Numbered from the stretch's first letter, positions 1 through 9,305 are shown. The stretch: DNA of 64,000 bases from Streptomyces griseochromogenes (GCF_001542625.1 NZ_CP016279.1:5828001-5892000); one strand, 5' to 3'. Numbers and translations are program-made. The notes: generated by a model from the letters alone, not told the origin.

Positions 1-9
1 GCAATGAAC

Positions 10-996
10 TCAGGCGCGACCGTGGAGAGCTTGGTGCCGGTGGTCCTTGGGCGTGGTGCCGTAGGCAGCACGGTACGCGCGGCTGAAGTCGGCGGCGCGG
101 GGGAATCCCCAGCGGGCGGCGATGGCGTGGATGGGGATGTCCTGGTGGGCCGGGTCGGCGAGGTCGCAGCGGGCCGCCTCCAGGCGCAGGCGGCGGATCC
201 ATGCGGCGACTGTGGCGTCTTCGTCCTGGAAGAGGCGGTGCAGGTAGCTGGTGGAGATGTGGTGTGCGGCGGCGATACTGCTGGGGGTGAGGTGCGGGTC
301 GTGCAGGTGCTCTCGGATGAACGCCTGGAGGCGCAAGGTGAGGGCCCGTCGGCGGGTCTCCGGGGGCAAGCAGTCGTCGGCTTCGAGCAGATGGGCGAAG
401 AGCGCGGCGACCAGAGGGGTCACGACGGTGGCCAGCCGCGGCCGGTCGGAGGGCTGGTACGCGGCCGGGTCCGCGATCAGCCGGGTGAGGAACTGTGCCA
501 GCAGGGCGCCCATGCCGTCCCGGGCCGACACCCGCGCGCCGACGATCCGGCCGGCCATGTCGCGAGGTAGCGGCAGCAGGGCTTTGGGAACCTCCAGCGC
601 CACGGTCTGGACCGGATCCCCGGTGCTGTAGACGTCGTTCGGCAGCGAGGACGAGTTGATGAACACGTCGTACGGCTTGTACTCGGTCTCCCGGTGCCGC
701 CACACGCCCGCCCCGCTCCCGCGTACGACGAGCGACAGGTGGTACGTCTCGGGGTCGGACTGCCGGATCAGCTTCGGCGTGCGCCGGAACACCAGCGGCT
801 GGAACGTGGCAGACCACACGGTGACAGCGCCGAGGCCCAGCACGCGCTGGGAGGCCCGGAAGTCGTCGACGTGGTCGCTGCGCAGCTCCATCGGCGCATG
901 GGTACGGCCCAACAGCTCGGTCCAGTAATCGAACCGATCCGCCGCGGGCACATCCTCGCTCCGGAACACCATCTCGTCCGACAACAGTCGATTCAC
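10..996 (-). CDS. AraC family transcriptional regulator
   Basis: A 328-residue DNA-binding regulator. The N-terminal ~200 residues look like the AraC-binding-like (cupin type) sensor domain. The C-terminal ~100 residues hold two helix-turn-helix motifs, the first around SIAAAHHISTSYLHRLF and the second around IHAIAARWGFPRAADFSRAY, the usual AraC/XylS pattern. The open frame begins at a GTG preceded by a weak GGAAG; an internal ATG eight codons later (972) is an alternative start. The C-terminus lies close to the window edge and its target genes are probably outside the window. The ligand cannot be told from sequence. Confidence 0.88.
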   Translation of the reverse strand: MNRLLSDEMVFRSEDVPAADRFDYWTELLGRTHAPMELRSDHVDDFRASQRVLGLGAVTVWSATFQPLVFRRTPKLIRQSDPETYHLSLVVRGSGAGVWRHRETEYKPYDVFINSSSLPNDVYSTGDPVQTVALEVPKALLPLPRDMAGRIVGARVSARDGMGALLAQFLTRLIADPAAYQPSDRPRLATVVTPLVAALFAHLLEADDCLPPETRRRALTLRLQAFIREHLHDPHLTPSSIAAAHHISTSYLHRLFQDEDATVAAWIRRLRLEAARCDLADPAHQDIPIHAIAARWGFPRAADFSRAYRAAYGTTPKDHRHQALHGRA

Positions 997-1129
997 CGCT
1001 TCCGTAAACGCTGGTCAAAGGCTCTCCCCCGGGGATGACGGGGCTCCGGAACGCTCCGGTTCCACTTCGCGCCGGCCGGGTGCCGAAGGAGCGCTCACTT
1101 ACGCCACATATCGGACACGGTCTAAGAAC

Positions 1130-1590
1130 CCCTGGCAAAGGCGCTTCACGTGGCGGTGGGTGATCAGGCAGACGGTGAGGCCGAGGAAGGCCTCGTGGAT
1201 GTCGTCGCGCCGTTCCCAGCGGATGCACAGGCGTCGCAAGCTGTGGAGCCTGGAGATGGTGCGTTCGACGACTCAGCGGAAGATGCCCAGGCCGGAGCCG
1301 TGCGGCTGGCCTCGCTCGGCGATCACCGGACGGATGCCCCGTTGCCATAGCAGGCGCCGGTACTTGTCGTGGTCGTAGCCGCGACGGCCGGCAGGGCATC
1401 AGGCCTGAGTCTGGGGCGGCCGACGCGGCCGGCCACCGGCGGGATCTTGTCGAGCAGGGGCAGGGGCATGAGCTGGGTGATGTCGTCGCGGTTGCCACCG
1501 GTCAGCGACACCGCGAGCGGGATGCCCTGGCCGTCGGTGATGACGTGGTGTTTGCTGCCCGGCCGTGCGCGGTAGGTTACCCAGCTCTGC
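1130..1590 (-). pseudogene. IS5-family transposase remnant (C-terminal half)
   Basis: Translated in pieces on the minus strand, this matches the C-terminal half of an IS5-type DDE transposase: RPGSKHHVITDGQGIPLAVS, LTGGNRDDITQL, then in another frame HGSGLGIFR, VVERT, LHSLRR and RWERRDDIHEAFLGL. There is a frameshift near 1365 and an in-frame TGA where the family has Trp (RW before VVERT), so it is not functional. Its upstream half is missing: homology stops near 1590, where an unrelated IS630 fragment on the other strand begins. Confidence 0.75.
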
Positions 1591-1594
1591 GGGC

Positions 1595-1991
1595 AGCCGC
1601 CGCGAACGCCCTCGCAGCGCTGAGGTCGATCCACGCGGCCCGCCCGGACGGCGCCCCCATCTACGTCATCCTGGACAACCTCTCGGCCCACAGGGGCGAG
1701 ACGATCCGACGCTGGGCGAGGAAGAACCGGGTCGAGCTGTGCTTCACCTCGACCTACGCGTCCTGGGCCAACCCGATCGAGGCCCATTTCGGACCACTGC
1801 GGCAGTTCACCGTCGCCAATTCCAACCACCACAACCACACCGCCCAGACCCGGGCCCTGCAGGCCTACCTGCGCTGGTGCGACACGAACGCCCGCCACCC
1901 CGACGTCCTCGCCGCCCAATGGAAGGAGCGCACTCGGATCCGCTGCGAGAAAGGCATCCGTTGGGGCGGACGGCCGGCGAAAGCCGCGTGA
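1595..1991 (+). pseudogene. IS630-family transposase remnant (C-terminal part)
   Basis: This stretch encodes the end of an IS630/Tc1-type DDE transposase. VILDNLSAH carries the second catalytic Asp and WANPIEAHFGPL the catalytic Glu, followed by the usual basic tail and a stop at 1991. The N-terminal HTH region and first catalytic Asp are absent because the sequence upstream of about 1595 belongs to an oppositely oriented IS5 remnant. No start codon with a ribosome site lies in frame, so it is taken as a dead fragment. Confidence 0.75.
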
Positions 1992-2086
1992 CGGCCCGAT
2001 CGCAGGCCAGCAACACCGGTGGCGTCCCTTGGGACCCAAAGGGTTCCGGGGCAGCTACAGCCGGTCCCTGGACACCTTCCTACGCA

Positions 2087-2632
2087 TCAACGCACGTTCC
2101 ACTCGGTGGTTGGGACGCAGTCGTGCACCATGCAGGCCCAGCCGTCGCACTTCACGAAGATTGGACGGGACAGCCGAGCGTCTCCCGCCCACTGCGCGCG
2201 AACCATCAAGCCAAGCTCCTCCGATGACACCTCGCCCTCGACGGACAGCATGCAGGGCATGCCGCGCTCGGTCACGTAGTCCCAGACTCGCTCGGTGAGC
2301 TTGGACGGCTCTTGGCCCACCAGGCGGATGGCGTCAAGCCAAACTTGCGGTCCGCGCAACGCATCGACCGCAACAACGGCCAAGCTCTTGTGGTCCAGAA
2401 AATAGGTGGTGACAGGGGCCGCCCCTTCTGGTGCATCCGGCACTCGGAACTCGGCCCGTCGGTTGAGGCGGCCGTATTGTGTCTCGATCCGAAGCGCGTC
2501 GCAGAGGAAGCCTTCGGCTTCCATTGCCTCGATCGCCTGCTGGTGGCTCATCCCGAAGCGCAGCGGCCCCACGCTCACGAGCGGGGCGTACTCCCACCTT
2601 GCCGGCCCGGCCTCACCGACAACCTGCCGCAC
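2087..2632 (-). CDS. conserved hypothetical protein
   Basis: About 181 residues with good codon bias. Phrases such as GPLRFGMSHQQAIEAM near the N-terminus and GLMVRAQWAGDARLSRPIFV near the C-terminus resemble a family of Streptomyces proteins of unknown function; this resemblance is from memory. There is no signal peptide or membrane segment. The start is uncertain: a GTG at 2632 follows a G-rich GGGGGACGG, while the open frame extends to an ATG at 2656 and a GTG sits downstream at VSVGPLRF. No neighbour shares its strand and reading context closely enough to suggest an operon. Confidence 0.6.
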   Translation of the reverse strand: MRQVVGEAGPARWEYAPLVSVGPLRFGMSHQQAIEAMEAEGFLCDALRIETQYGRLNRRAEFRVPDAPEGAAPVTTYFLDHKSLAVVAVDALRGPQVWLDAIRLVGQEPSKLTERVWDYVTERGMPCMLSVEGEVSSEELGLMVRAQWAGDARLSRPIFVKCDGWACMVHDCVPTTEWNVR

Positions 2633-2875
2633 CCGTCCCCCGCCCCTTCGCCCCAAGCCCCGCGATGCCCCGAGGGTTCAGCACCATACAGCGCGCAACG
2701 TGATGCTCCGGAGCGATCGACGAACTCGGCGAACCTTCCCGGTCAGAGCACGAGCCCTCCTCGAAGGCGTGCACCTCCCCCAGACAGGCGCATTTCTTGA
2801 TCACCAACTCTTGGGCGTTGTCGCAGTGGCTGGGTGCCGTTCCAGCCGTCAACGGGTGCTGGTCGGCTTTCGGTG

Positions 2876-3775
2876 TCACAGGCCGAACAGGCTCGCCGCG
2901 TTGTCGTGACATACGGCCCGCAGCCAGTCCCGTCCGAGTCCCAGCCGTTCCAGGGCGTGGAGCTGGTGCAGGTAGGGGTAGGGGATGTTGGGGAAGTCGG
3001 AGCCGAGCAGGATGCGGTCGCCAAGTGCGGCGAGACGTGGCACGGCCCGGTGAGGGAACGGCATGAATCCCTCGGTGAAATCGGTGAACGTCATCGTCGT
3101 GTCCAGCCGTACCTGGTCGTACCGCTCCGCGAGCTCAAGGAACTCCTCGTACTCGGGCATGCCCATGTGCGCGACGATCAGCCGCAGTTTCGGGTGGCAT
3201 GCCAGCACTCGCGCGATGGGTTCGGGGCCGGTGTGTTTGCCGGGCGCGGGCCCGGAGCCGCAGTGCATCACCACGGGAATCCCAGCCTCGGCCAGCAGCC
3301 CCCATGTCTGCTGGAGACGTTCGTCGGCCGGGTCGTACGCTCCCACCTGTACATGGGCCTTGAAGACGCGTGCCCCTGCTTCGACAGCCTCGCGGACGTA
3401 TGTCTCGACGTCCGGCTCGGGGTAGAGGGTTGCGGTGTGCAGGCAGTCGGAGGTGCGGCGGGCGAAGTCGGCCGCCCATCCGTTCAACCACCGGGCCATG
3501 CCGGGCTTATGGGGGTAGAGCATCGCGGTGAAGGCCCGAACCCCGAACTCCCGCAACAGAGCCGTCCGTTCCGCCTCCTGTCTCCGGTAGGTGATCGGCC
3601 ATTTCAGTCCGCCGAGCAGCGGCCCGTTGGTGTCGAAGTAGTCCCAGACCTTGTGCAGGACGCGCTCGGGCATGAAATGGGTGTGGACGTCGATCAGCCC
3701 GGGAAGACCGAGCCCGCCCCAGAAACGACGGACCTCGTCGGCCTCCTCGCCCAAAACCATGCGGCTGGAACTCAC
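2876..3775 (-). CDS. amidohydrolase family 2 protein
   Basis: A 299-residue TIM-barrel metal-dependent hydrolase of the amidohydrolase-2 (ACMSD-like) family. DVHTHF near residue 20 gives the metal-binding HxH, later KAHVQVG and VVMHCGSG supply further histidines, and LLGSDFPN near the C-terminus supplies the catalytic Asp. The family cleaves C-N or C-C bonds (hydrolysis or decarboxylation) of small ring compounds; the substrate here is unknown. The start chosen is a GTG behind AGAGAGGCGG; an ATG five codons later (3760) is also possible, and the longer open frame to 3952 has no good ribosome site. It is followed on the same strand by nothing obviously related. Confidence 0.82.
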   Translation of the reverse strand: MSSSRMVLGEEADEVRRFWGGLGLPGLIDVHTHFMPERVLHKVWDYFDTNGPLLGGLKWPITYRRQEAERTALLREFGVRAFTAMLYPHKPGMARWLNGWAADFARRTSDCLHTATLYPEPDVETYVREAVEAGARVFKAHVQVGAYDPADERLQQTWGLLAEAGIPVVMHCGSGPAPGKHTGPEPIARVLACHPKLRLIVAHMGMPEYEEFLELAERYDQVRLDTTMTFTDFTEGFMPFPHRAVPRLAALGDRILLGSDFPNIPYPYLHQLHALERLGLGRDWLRAVCHDNAASLFGL

Positions 3776-4003
3776 CTGGTACCGCCTCTCTTGAACGACC
3801 TGCAGCTGCCACAACGCCGGGAAGTGCCGGACGAGCCTGGCCGTGCCTTGGTGCCAGCATGCCTGAAGGAGGCGTTCTGCTTTCGATGGACCGGGTTTCC
3901 GCGCGAGCGGAGGCGTTCCGTACGGCAAGGCGCACGCCTCGGTCCTCTGCACCCGGTCCCCGCGCGAGCGGGAGTGATCCGCCAGTCAGCTGCGAACGGG
4001 ACG

Positions 4004-6391
4004 CTACGCCGCCCAGTCGAGTCCGAGGGCCGCCAGCTGCTGGAGTCTGTCGGCGGTGAGCTTGGCGCGCCTGCTCTTGGTGTTCGACAGGAACACCCCC
4101 AGCTTCACCTCGGTGCCGTCCTCCAGTCGCTCGACATGGGCCCTGGGCACTGTCACGGAGCCCGTGCGTGCCTTGTACTGTCTCAGGGCCGCAACGCCCC
4201 GCTCGAAGGATCCAGAGGCGCTCTTGGGGGCCTTCGCCGGTGCTTGCCGCTTCGGGGGCAGGGGCGCGACGCCGAGCTGTTCCAAGCGCTCACGCTGTCC
4301 GTCCATCAGGCCTTCCCAGGTCGTGTGCTGGCGCTGCTTCGTCAGCCACCTGCCGACGTCCATGCCGTGGACCGTGACCCCGGGCAGGACCTCTGCCTGG
4401 ATTTCGTCGCGCAGCAGTTCACGTACGGCCGCGTAGTGCCGCTGCCAGTCGGCCGGCCACGCCGGATTCCAGTCCGGATCGACCGCGCGCAGCGCCTGCT
4501 CCCAGTCAGGATGCCCGTCCAGTGCGCCGGGTCGGCGGAGGTTGGACAGCCACTGCCCGATCGGTCGGTCGAGGGCGGTGGCAGTGCGGGGTGCGCACAG
4601 GGTCCAGTGTTGGTCGTAGTGGACGCGGGCGGCCGCCAGGTTCTCCTGGAACCGTTCGTCCGCGAGGCTCCAGATCATGCCGAGTTTCTCCAGTCGCTGG
4701 GCCCTCCGGCCGGTAATCTGGCCGGCTCCGTACGCGCGCCGCTGCTCAGCGACCCACTGGCCCAGCGGATAGACGTCCTCCTTGTGGTCGTAGGGCACCC
4801 GTGCGTGGCCCTCGCGGTCGGCGAAGCGGCGCAGCGCTGTCCAACCGCGGGCCCAGTCCTGCCGCTCGGTGTCGATCACGTTGAAGGACACCCACTCGGC
4901 GACCATCACGGGGTCGCGGGGGGCCGCGAACCTGAGCAGCAGACGGGATTCCTCCTCGCCTTCTCCGGGCTCCGGGCCGATGTGCATGGAGGGCTGTGCG
5001 ACGTCTTTCTGCGGCTCCTGCGGGATGGCAAGGAGTTCTACTGCCTCTTCGTCGTGGGCGCGCAGGCCGGCCAGGACCTTCACCAGGGGCCGGTAGGAGG
5101 CGGAGGTGGCCATGTCCTCTGGCTTCTCCTGTGGCTGCAAGAAGACCGGCACGATCAAAGAGGCCAGTTTCCCCTGTCCCGGCTTCTGGCGCAGGGCGCG
5201 TCCGATGGCCTGGACGATGTCGTGCGGCGCCCCCTTCGGGTCCAGGAGCGCGACGGAGTCCACGGCGCGGATGTCGACGCCCTCCCCCAGGACGCGGCAG
5301 TTGGACAGGACGGCGCGCCGTGCGGTGGTGCCGAAGCCGCCCAGGACCTCCCGCCGCCGCTCGGGGGCGTGTTCGCCGCACAGCCAGTGGGCCCAGATGG
5401 CCTTGGGGTACTTCCCCGGCTGATCCGCGTGCAGCTTGGCGGCGACACGCTCGAGGCCCTCCGCGTAGGCCGCTGCTTCCATCGTGCGGTGGTGGAACGT
5501 GATGCAGGTACTCAGGTTGTGGTCGGCCATGGTCCGCAGCAACGCGGCCTGCAGGGCGCCGAGGCGCTGCCCGCGCACCTCCTCGCCGCGCCGCTCTTCG
5601 CCCATCAGCCTTTGCGGGGTGACGACGGGGTCGGTCAGTTCCATCACGATGATCTGGTAGCGGGCGAGCAGGCCACGGGAGACCGCCGATGCCAGCGAGA
5701 GTCTGTACAGGACCGGCCCGAAGATCTCCTCGTCGTCCATGGAAGCGGCCATCTCCTCGGGCAAGGCGTCGCGGACGCCTTCGGCGACCTCCCAGTGCGG
5801 GGGCCGCTCCTGCCAGATCCGCGGGGTGGCGGTCAGGTACAGCCGGCGGGCGGCCGGGATGATCCGCTGGTCGTGGACGTCCGCCCACGCCTTTCCCATC
5901 GAGCCCGACGTGCGGTGCGCCTCATCCACCACGGCGATGTCGACCGGCGCCAACTGCTGGCCGTAGGCGCCTTCGAATGCTTCTGCCAGCACCGGCAGCG
6001 AAGCATAGGTGGCATAGATGGTGACCGGCCCCTGCCCGTGCCACAGCGCCAGCTGGATGGGGTTGGTGGTGCAACGAACCTTGAGGTTCCACAGCTCCGG
6101 GTCGTCCTGGAGCGAACACACCGCGACCGCCGGCCCCTTGTGCCCGGCCGCATGCCAAGCCTGCACCGTCTGGGTCAGCAGGTCCAGCGTCGGGACCAGA
6201 ACCAGCGTCCTGCCCCTGGGCGCGATCCGCCGTACCGCTGCCGCCGCCATGACGGTCTTCCCAGTGCCGCAAGCGGCATGGACCTGGCCACGCAGCCCAT
6301 CCGCGGGAATACCACCCGGCGGAACGTCCAGGCCACGCACGATCGCGTCGACGGCCTCGACCTGGTGGTCACGGAGGCGAATGTCAGGCAT
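4004..6391 (-). CDS. superfamily 2 DEAD/DEAH helicase with helicase-associated repeats
   Basis: A 795-residue SF2 helicase. Walker A is ACGTGKT (residues ~40-46), motif II is VVDEAH, motif III LTATPR, and the second RecA domain includes the arginine finger region QAIGRALRQ. The C-terminal ~350 residues contain several Trp-rich helicase-associated (HA) repeats, for example WEQALRAVDPDWNPAW and LGVFLSNTK. The start ATG at 6391 follows GGAGAGGACC; the frame opens further to 6436. Proteins with this layout are widespread in actinomycetes and some telomere-linked or plasmid helicases look similar, but the role of this one is not known. It stands alone, with no nuclease or methylase next to it. Confidence 0.85.
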   Translation of the reverse strand: MPDIRLRDHQVEAVDAIVRGLDVPPGGIPADGLRGQVHAACGTGKTVMAAAAVRRIAPRGRTLVLVPTLDLLTQTVQAWHAAGHKGPAVAVCSLQDDPELWNLKVRCTTNPIQLALWHGQGPVTIYATYASLPVLAEAFEGAYGQQLAPVDIAVVDEAHRTSGSMGKAWADVHDQRIIPAARRLYLTATPRIWQERPPHWEVAEGVRDALPEEMAASMDDEEIFGPVLYRLSLASAVSRGLLARYQIIVMELTDPVVTPQRLMGEERRGEEVRGQRLGALQAALLRTMADHNLSTCITFHHRTMEAAAYAEGLERVAAKLHADQPGKYPKAIWAHWLCGEHAPERRREVLGGFGTTARRAVLSNCRVLGEGVDIRAVDSVALLDPKGAPHDIVQAIGRALRQKPGQGKLASLIVPVFLQPQEKPEDMATSASYRPLVKVLAGLRAHDEEAVELLAIPQEPQKDVAQPSMHIGPEPGEGEEESRLLLRFAAPRDPVMVAEWVSFNVIDTERQDWARGWTALRRFADREGHARVPYDHKEDVYPLGQWVAEQRRAYGAGQITGRRAQRLEKLGMIWSLADERFQENLAAARVHYDQHWTLCAPRTATALDRPIGQWLSNLRRPGALDGHPDWEQALRAVDPDWNPAWPADWQRHYAAVRELLRDEIQAEVLPGVTVHGMDVGRWLTKQRQHTTWEGLMDGQRERLEQLGVAPLPPKRQAPAKAPKSASGSFERGVAALRQYKARTGSVTVPRAHVERLEDGTEVKLGVFLSNTKSRRAKLTADRLQQLAALGLDWAA

Positions 6392-6539
6392 CCTCGCGGT
6401 CCTCTCCCGTTCCCCATCGCGCACGTGGGCAGACAATCCCGGCCGGAACGCTCAAGAGCCGGGGCGCCACAACTCAGCCTCACACACTGCCGCGTTGTAG
6501 CACATGTGTGGCGGAACCGATAAACGCCGCGCGCACCGC

Positions 6540-6780
6540 ATGGTGGTAGACCGGCTCGGTGACATCCGCCCTGTCCGCCGAGACGTACTCGTGGCATTGG
6601 GCGAGTCGGCAGCGCCGGGATCAGAACGATACGTCGATGCCCGTGACCTTTGCGAAGCCCTCGATCTCGGCCTGCTGCCGGAGAACATCGAAGGACTCGC
6701 TTTCAAACTCATGCGCCTCGTCGTTCGCGGCATCCTCACCGAGCCCGGAACCCGGATTGTTCAGCCAGACCCGGCCGTAG
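6540..6780 (+). pseudogene. small hypothetical gene, apparently frameshifted
   Basis: The plus strand encodes DRLGDIRPVRRDVLVALGE, then a helical stretch (DARDLCEALDLGLLPENIEG) and LMRLVVRGILTE. The natural-looking ending, PEPGLFSQTRP followed by TAG at 6778-6780, is in the next frame, so a one-base indel near 6745 seems to have broken the gene. Without the shift the frame runs on to 6863 with a poor composition. The family was not identified; the fold looks like a small winged helix. No partner gene is close. Confidence 0.4.
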
Positions 6781-7314
6781 GATCCAACGATCGCGGTGCG
6801 GACATTGCAGCCTCCTTGACGTCGAAGAAACCGATGGCGCCCCTGGGACCGTTACCAATGTAAGCACTACGACAAAGGCGCTACGGCCAGAGTCCAGGAT
6901 CCTGCAGGACTACGGGGCAAAGGCTCTGCGCAAAGCACTGGATCTCGATCAGCGCTCAGACTTCGCTGGTTCTGAGGCAGGCAACCTCGGCTCCGCTGCC
7001 GGGCAGGCCGACCCGCCTGCATGGCTCCGCAGGACCACCCGCTGGAAGAGTCGGTGGGACGGGCGCGTCAACAGGAGCAACCGTGTGAACCCTGCGCAGA
7101 TTCCCGGTTTCACTGTGACATTCCTCCGCCATCAGGTGCCTTCTCGCCACGGCTCTCACCTGGACATACTCCACGCCTGCCCCGCCTCAAATCATCGAAG
7201 AGCGTGGGCTGTTACGAAGGAGCTGATGGAAGAGATGACGTCGGCGACAGTTTCTGCGGGGACGGCAGGCGCATGGCTGCTCCCTGAATCCCCATAGATC
7301 GACAGCATGGGACG
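6781..7314. other. intergenic stretch without a recognisable gene
   Basis: About 530 bases between the broken small gene and the coiled-coil protein. Open frames here are short and have no codon bias or ribosome site. I see no repeat or clear promoter. Confidence 0.5.
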
Positions 7315-7791
7315 ATGACCGTCATGGCAGGTCAGATCTGGGTGTCACTCATATCCTTGGGCGGCGTCGTCCTCGGCGGCATGTTGTCCTACCTCGTCCA
7401 GTACAGGACTCAGCTGTCGGCGGAACGTGCCGAACAGCAACGGCAGCGGATCGCGTTGTCGGAGACGCGACGGGCGGAACGGCTGGCGCTGTTGGAGCGG
7501 TTCATCGAGGTATCGGCAGAGGCGGAACGATGCGCCTATACCCGGCCGTCCGAGTGGGAAGACACCGATGACTGGTACCTCACGACCCGGGAGGTCATGT
7601 ACAGGTTGTGGGTCGCGGATCGGCTCCTGCGCATCCAATTCCCCCTGCCCGTGCACGACGCCGCACACGCGCATTCCCTTGACCTCAACAGGAGCGTGTG
7701 GCGCGGCTTGCCCGCCGGTGAGAGCGTGCGGGACTACCCGGAGGGCAACCGGTCGGCGTTTCTCGACGCGGCCCGCGAGGTCATGGGGTAG
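7315..7791 (+). CDS. membrane-anchored coiled-coil protein of unknown function
   Basis: A 158-residue protein. One hydrophobic segment (ISLGGVVLGGMLSYLVQY, residues ~13-30) is followed by a charged helix rich in Arg/Glu/Gln (EQQRQRIALSETRRAERLALLERF), then a soluble tail. This gives a single-pass anchor with a cytoplasmic or periplasmic coiled coil. The layout resembles the protein at 26219-26839 in this window. The reading frame ends only ~10 bases before an IS5 remnant, so the true C-terminus may have been lost and the present stop may be accidental. Function not recognised. Confidence 0.6.
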   Translation: MTVMAGQIWVSLISLGGVVLGGMLSYLVQYRTQLSAERAEQQRQRIALSETRRAERLALLERFIEVSAEAERCAYTRPSEWEDTDDWYLTTREVMYRLWVADRLLRIQFPLPVHDAAHAHSLDLNRSVWRGLPAGESVRDYPEGNRSAFLDAAREVMG

Positions 7792-7799
7792 CGCACCGC

Positions 7800-8215
7800 T
7801 GGCTCCCAAAGATCTCCTCTTCGCGACCCAGCGGTAGGTGCCCAGTCCGGTGCCGTGCCGGGTTCCGCGGCATGCGATGGCCGGCGCGATGCCGCGGGCG
7901 CGGACCTGGTCGCGGTAGATGTCGTGATCGCAGCCACGGTCCGCGAAGAGTGAGTAGGGTCTGCGGTGCTGGTGGCCGACCCGGCCGCGGACCGGTGGGA
8001 TCGCCTCGAGCAGGGGCAACAGCTGGGACACGTCTTTGCGGTTGCCGCCTGCCAGCAGGACTGTTAGGCAGGGTGCCGTACCCATCGGTGATCAGGTGGT
8101 GTTTCTAGCCGGGGCGGCCTCGGTCGACCGGCGAAGGGCCCGTGTGCTGCCCCCTTTTAGGGCCATGACATGGGAGGAGCCGACCACGCAGCGAGACCAG
8201 TGGTGACATCCCCAC
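7800..8215 (-). pseudogene. IS5-family transposase remnant (central part)
   Basis: Reading the minus strand from 8215 down gives SSHVMALKGG, then in a shifted frame KHHLITDG preceded by an in-frame TAG, then LAGGNRKDVSQLLPLLEAIP, SLFADRGCDHDIYRDQVRA and HGTGLGTYRWVAKRR, all recognisable blocks of IS5 transposases. At least two frameshifts and one stop break it. The C-terminal block (WERR..HEAFL..ACCLI) is missing here but occurs on the other strand near 9220. Confidence 0.75.
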
Positions 8216-8380
8216 ACCGGACCGAACGCTCAACTACCGTCCTGGACACGGCAACCAGGGCCGATCAACCTGGCTGTGTTAGCCGTTGTCAAGTGACCAC
8301 CCTTCTGATCAGCAAAGGGAGCCCTTAACCCGCGAAAAACCTGCCGTCTGGGCCCATCTCCGCTGTCCCATCGTTCCGAT

Positions 8381-8395
8381 TGATCCGCCGGATCA
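8381..8395 (-). terminator. small hairpin just after the repetin-like gene
   Basis: TGATCC-GCC-GGATCA forms a 6-base stem with a 3-base loop, beginning 5 bases past the stop of the secreted protein at 8401. The stem is short and has no U tract, so a terminator role is only a suggestion. Confidence 0.25.
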
Positions 8396-8400
8396 GCGGC

Positions 8401-8994
8401 TCAACGCTTGGCCGGCTCGCGCGGCGGCATCCAGTGGTGAACCCTGTAGTCGCCCTTCTCAAGCGTCTCGAACGGGGCGCTGCTCTCGCATTTGCCGACG
8501 CTCTTCTTCGGTAGGCCGTCTATGGCCCAACTGTAGCCCAGCCGGTCCTTCTTGCCGTCGTCCAGCACGGTGAAGCCGAACCGCTTGCCCTTGAGGTCAC
8601 CGACGTGCGGCATGCCCGGTGCATCCTTGAAGTGCGACTCCGACACGACGCCGGTGACGACGGCGACCGGGCCGCCGGTCAGCAGGCAATCGATATGGCC
8701 CTTGAAGTAGCCGCCCCACTCCGGGCCAATGTGGTGGCTGACGTAGAAGGTGCCATGCGCCTTGTCGGCGAACCCATGGGCGTCGACGGAGAAGTAGGCA
8801 TTGTCGCCCGAACCACGCTTGAGCTTGGCGGATCCCTTGAGCATTGGCTCGTCGACGATGTGCGGGACGCCATGAGCACCGGTTTCGGCCGCGGTGGCCG
8901 CGCCCGTATCCCCCAGGGTCAGCACGGTCGCCGTACCCACGGCGAGGACCGTGGCAGCGGCGACCAAAGGGCGGCGCAGGCGAATGCGAGGCAT
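8401..8994 (-). CDS. repetin-like secreted protein
   Basis: A 197-residue exported protein. The first ~40 residues are a signal peptide: Arg-rich start, hydrophobic core AAATVLAVGTATVLTL, then Ala-rich cleavage region near GAATAAE. The mature part has the pattern KGSAKLKRG, FSVDAHGFADKAHGTFYVSH, GHIDCLLTGGPVAVVTGVV and CESSAPFETLEKGDYRVH, which I associate with Streptomyces secreted proteins annotated as repetin. Two Cys could form a disulfide. The ATG at 8994 follows GGAGGAAATC, better than the ATG four codons upstream. The role is unknown; the gene sits between two pieces of an IS5 transposase. Confidence 0.75.
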   Translation of the reverse strand: MPRIRLRRPLVAAATVLAVGTATVLTLGDTGAATAAETGAHGVPHIVDEPMLKGSAKLKRGSGDNAYFSVDAHGFADKAHGTFYVSHHIGPEWGGYFKGHIDCLLTGGPVAVVTGVVSESHFKDAPGMPHVGDLKGKRFGFTVLDDGKKDRLGYSWAIDGLPKKSVGKCESSAPFETLEKGDYRVHHWMPPREPAKR

Positions 8995-9006
8995 GATTTC
9001 CTCCAC

Positions 9007-9209
9007 TGGATGCGGTGTTGCGGGCAGGGGATTCCCGGCCGATCACCACGATGCCGACCGCGGCCGTACCGGCACATCACACCTCAGGCCGATGGTGCTC
9101 CGCCGCGCGGCGGAGCGGGTTGGTGCGCACATCCGGTTCTCGAAGACGCCGTGGTCGACCGGAATCAGCAGACGTCAGGGGGAAGACGTGCGGCCCCGCC
9201 GCTTCTTCT
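9007..9209. other. upstream region of the repetin-like gene
   Basis: About 200 bases between the start of the secreted protein and the IS5 tail fragment. It should hold the promoter of the minus-strand gene, but no clear -10/-35 pair was recognised. Confidence 0.4.
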
Positions 9210-9305
9210 GTTGCTCTGTGCGGACAATTGGGAACGACGAGCCGACATCCACGGCGCCTTCCTTCGACTGGCCTGCTGCCTCATCGCCCCAGACAGATCA
9301 ACTCA
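9210..9305 (+). pseudogene. IS5-family transposase tail fragment
   Basis: The plus strand encodes NWERRADIHGAFLRLACCLI, the conserved end of IS5-type transposases. Only about 30 codons remain. This is the part missing from the oppositely oriented remnant at 7800-8215. Confidence 0.65.

Noticed and set aside
2834..6523. 1229-codon plus-strand open frame opposite the amidohydrolase and helicase
   Set aside because: It is antisense to two genes with clear motifs and has no homology; long shadow frames are common at this GC content.
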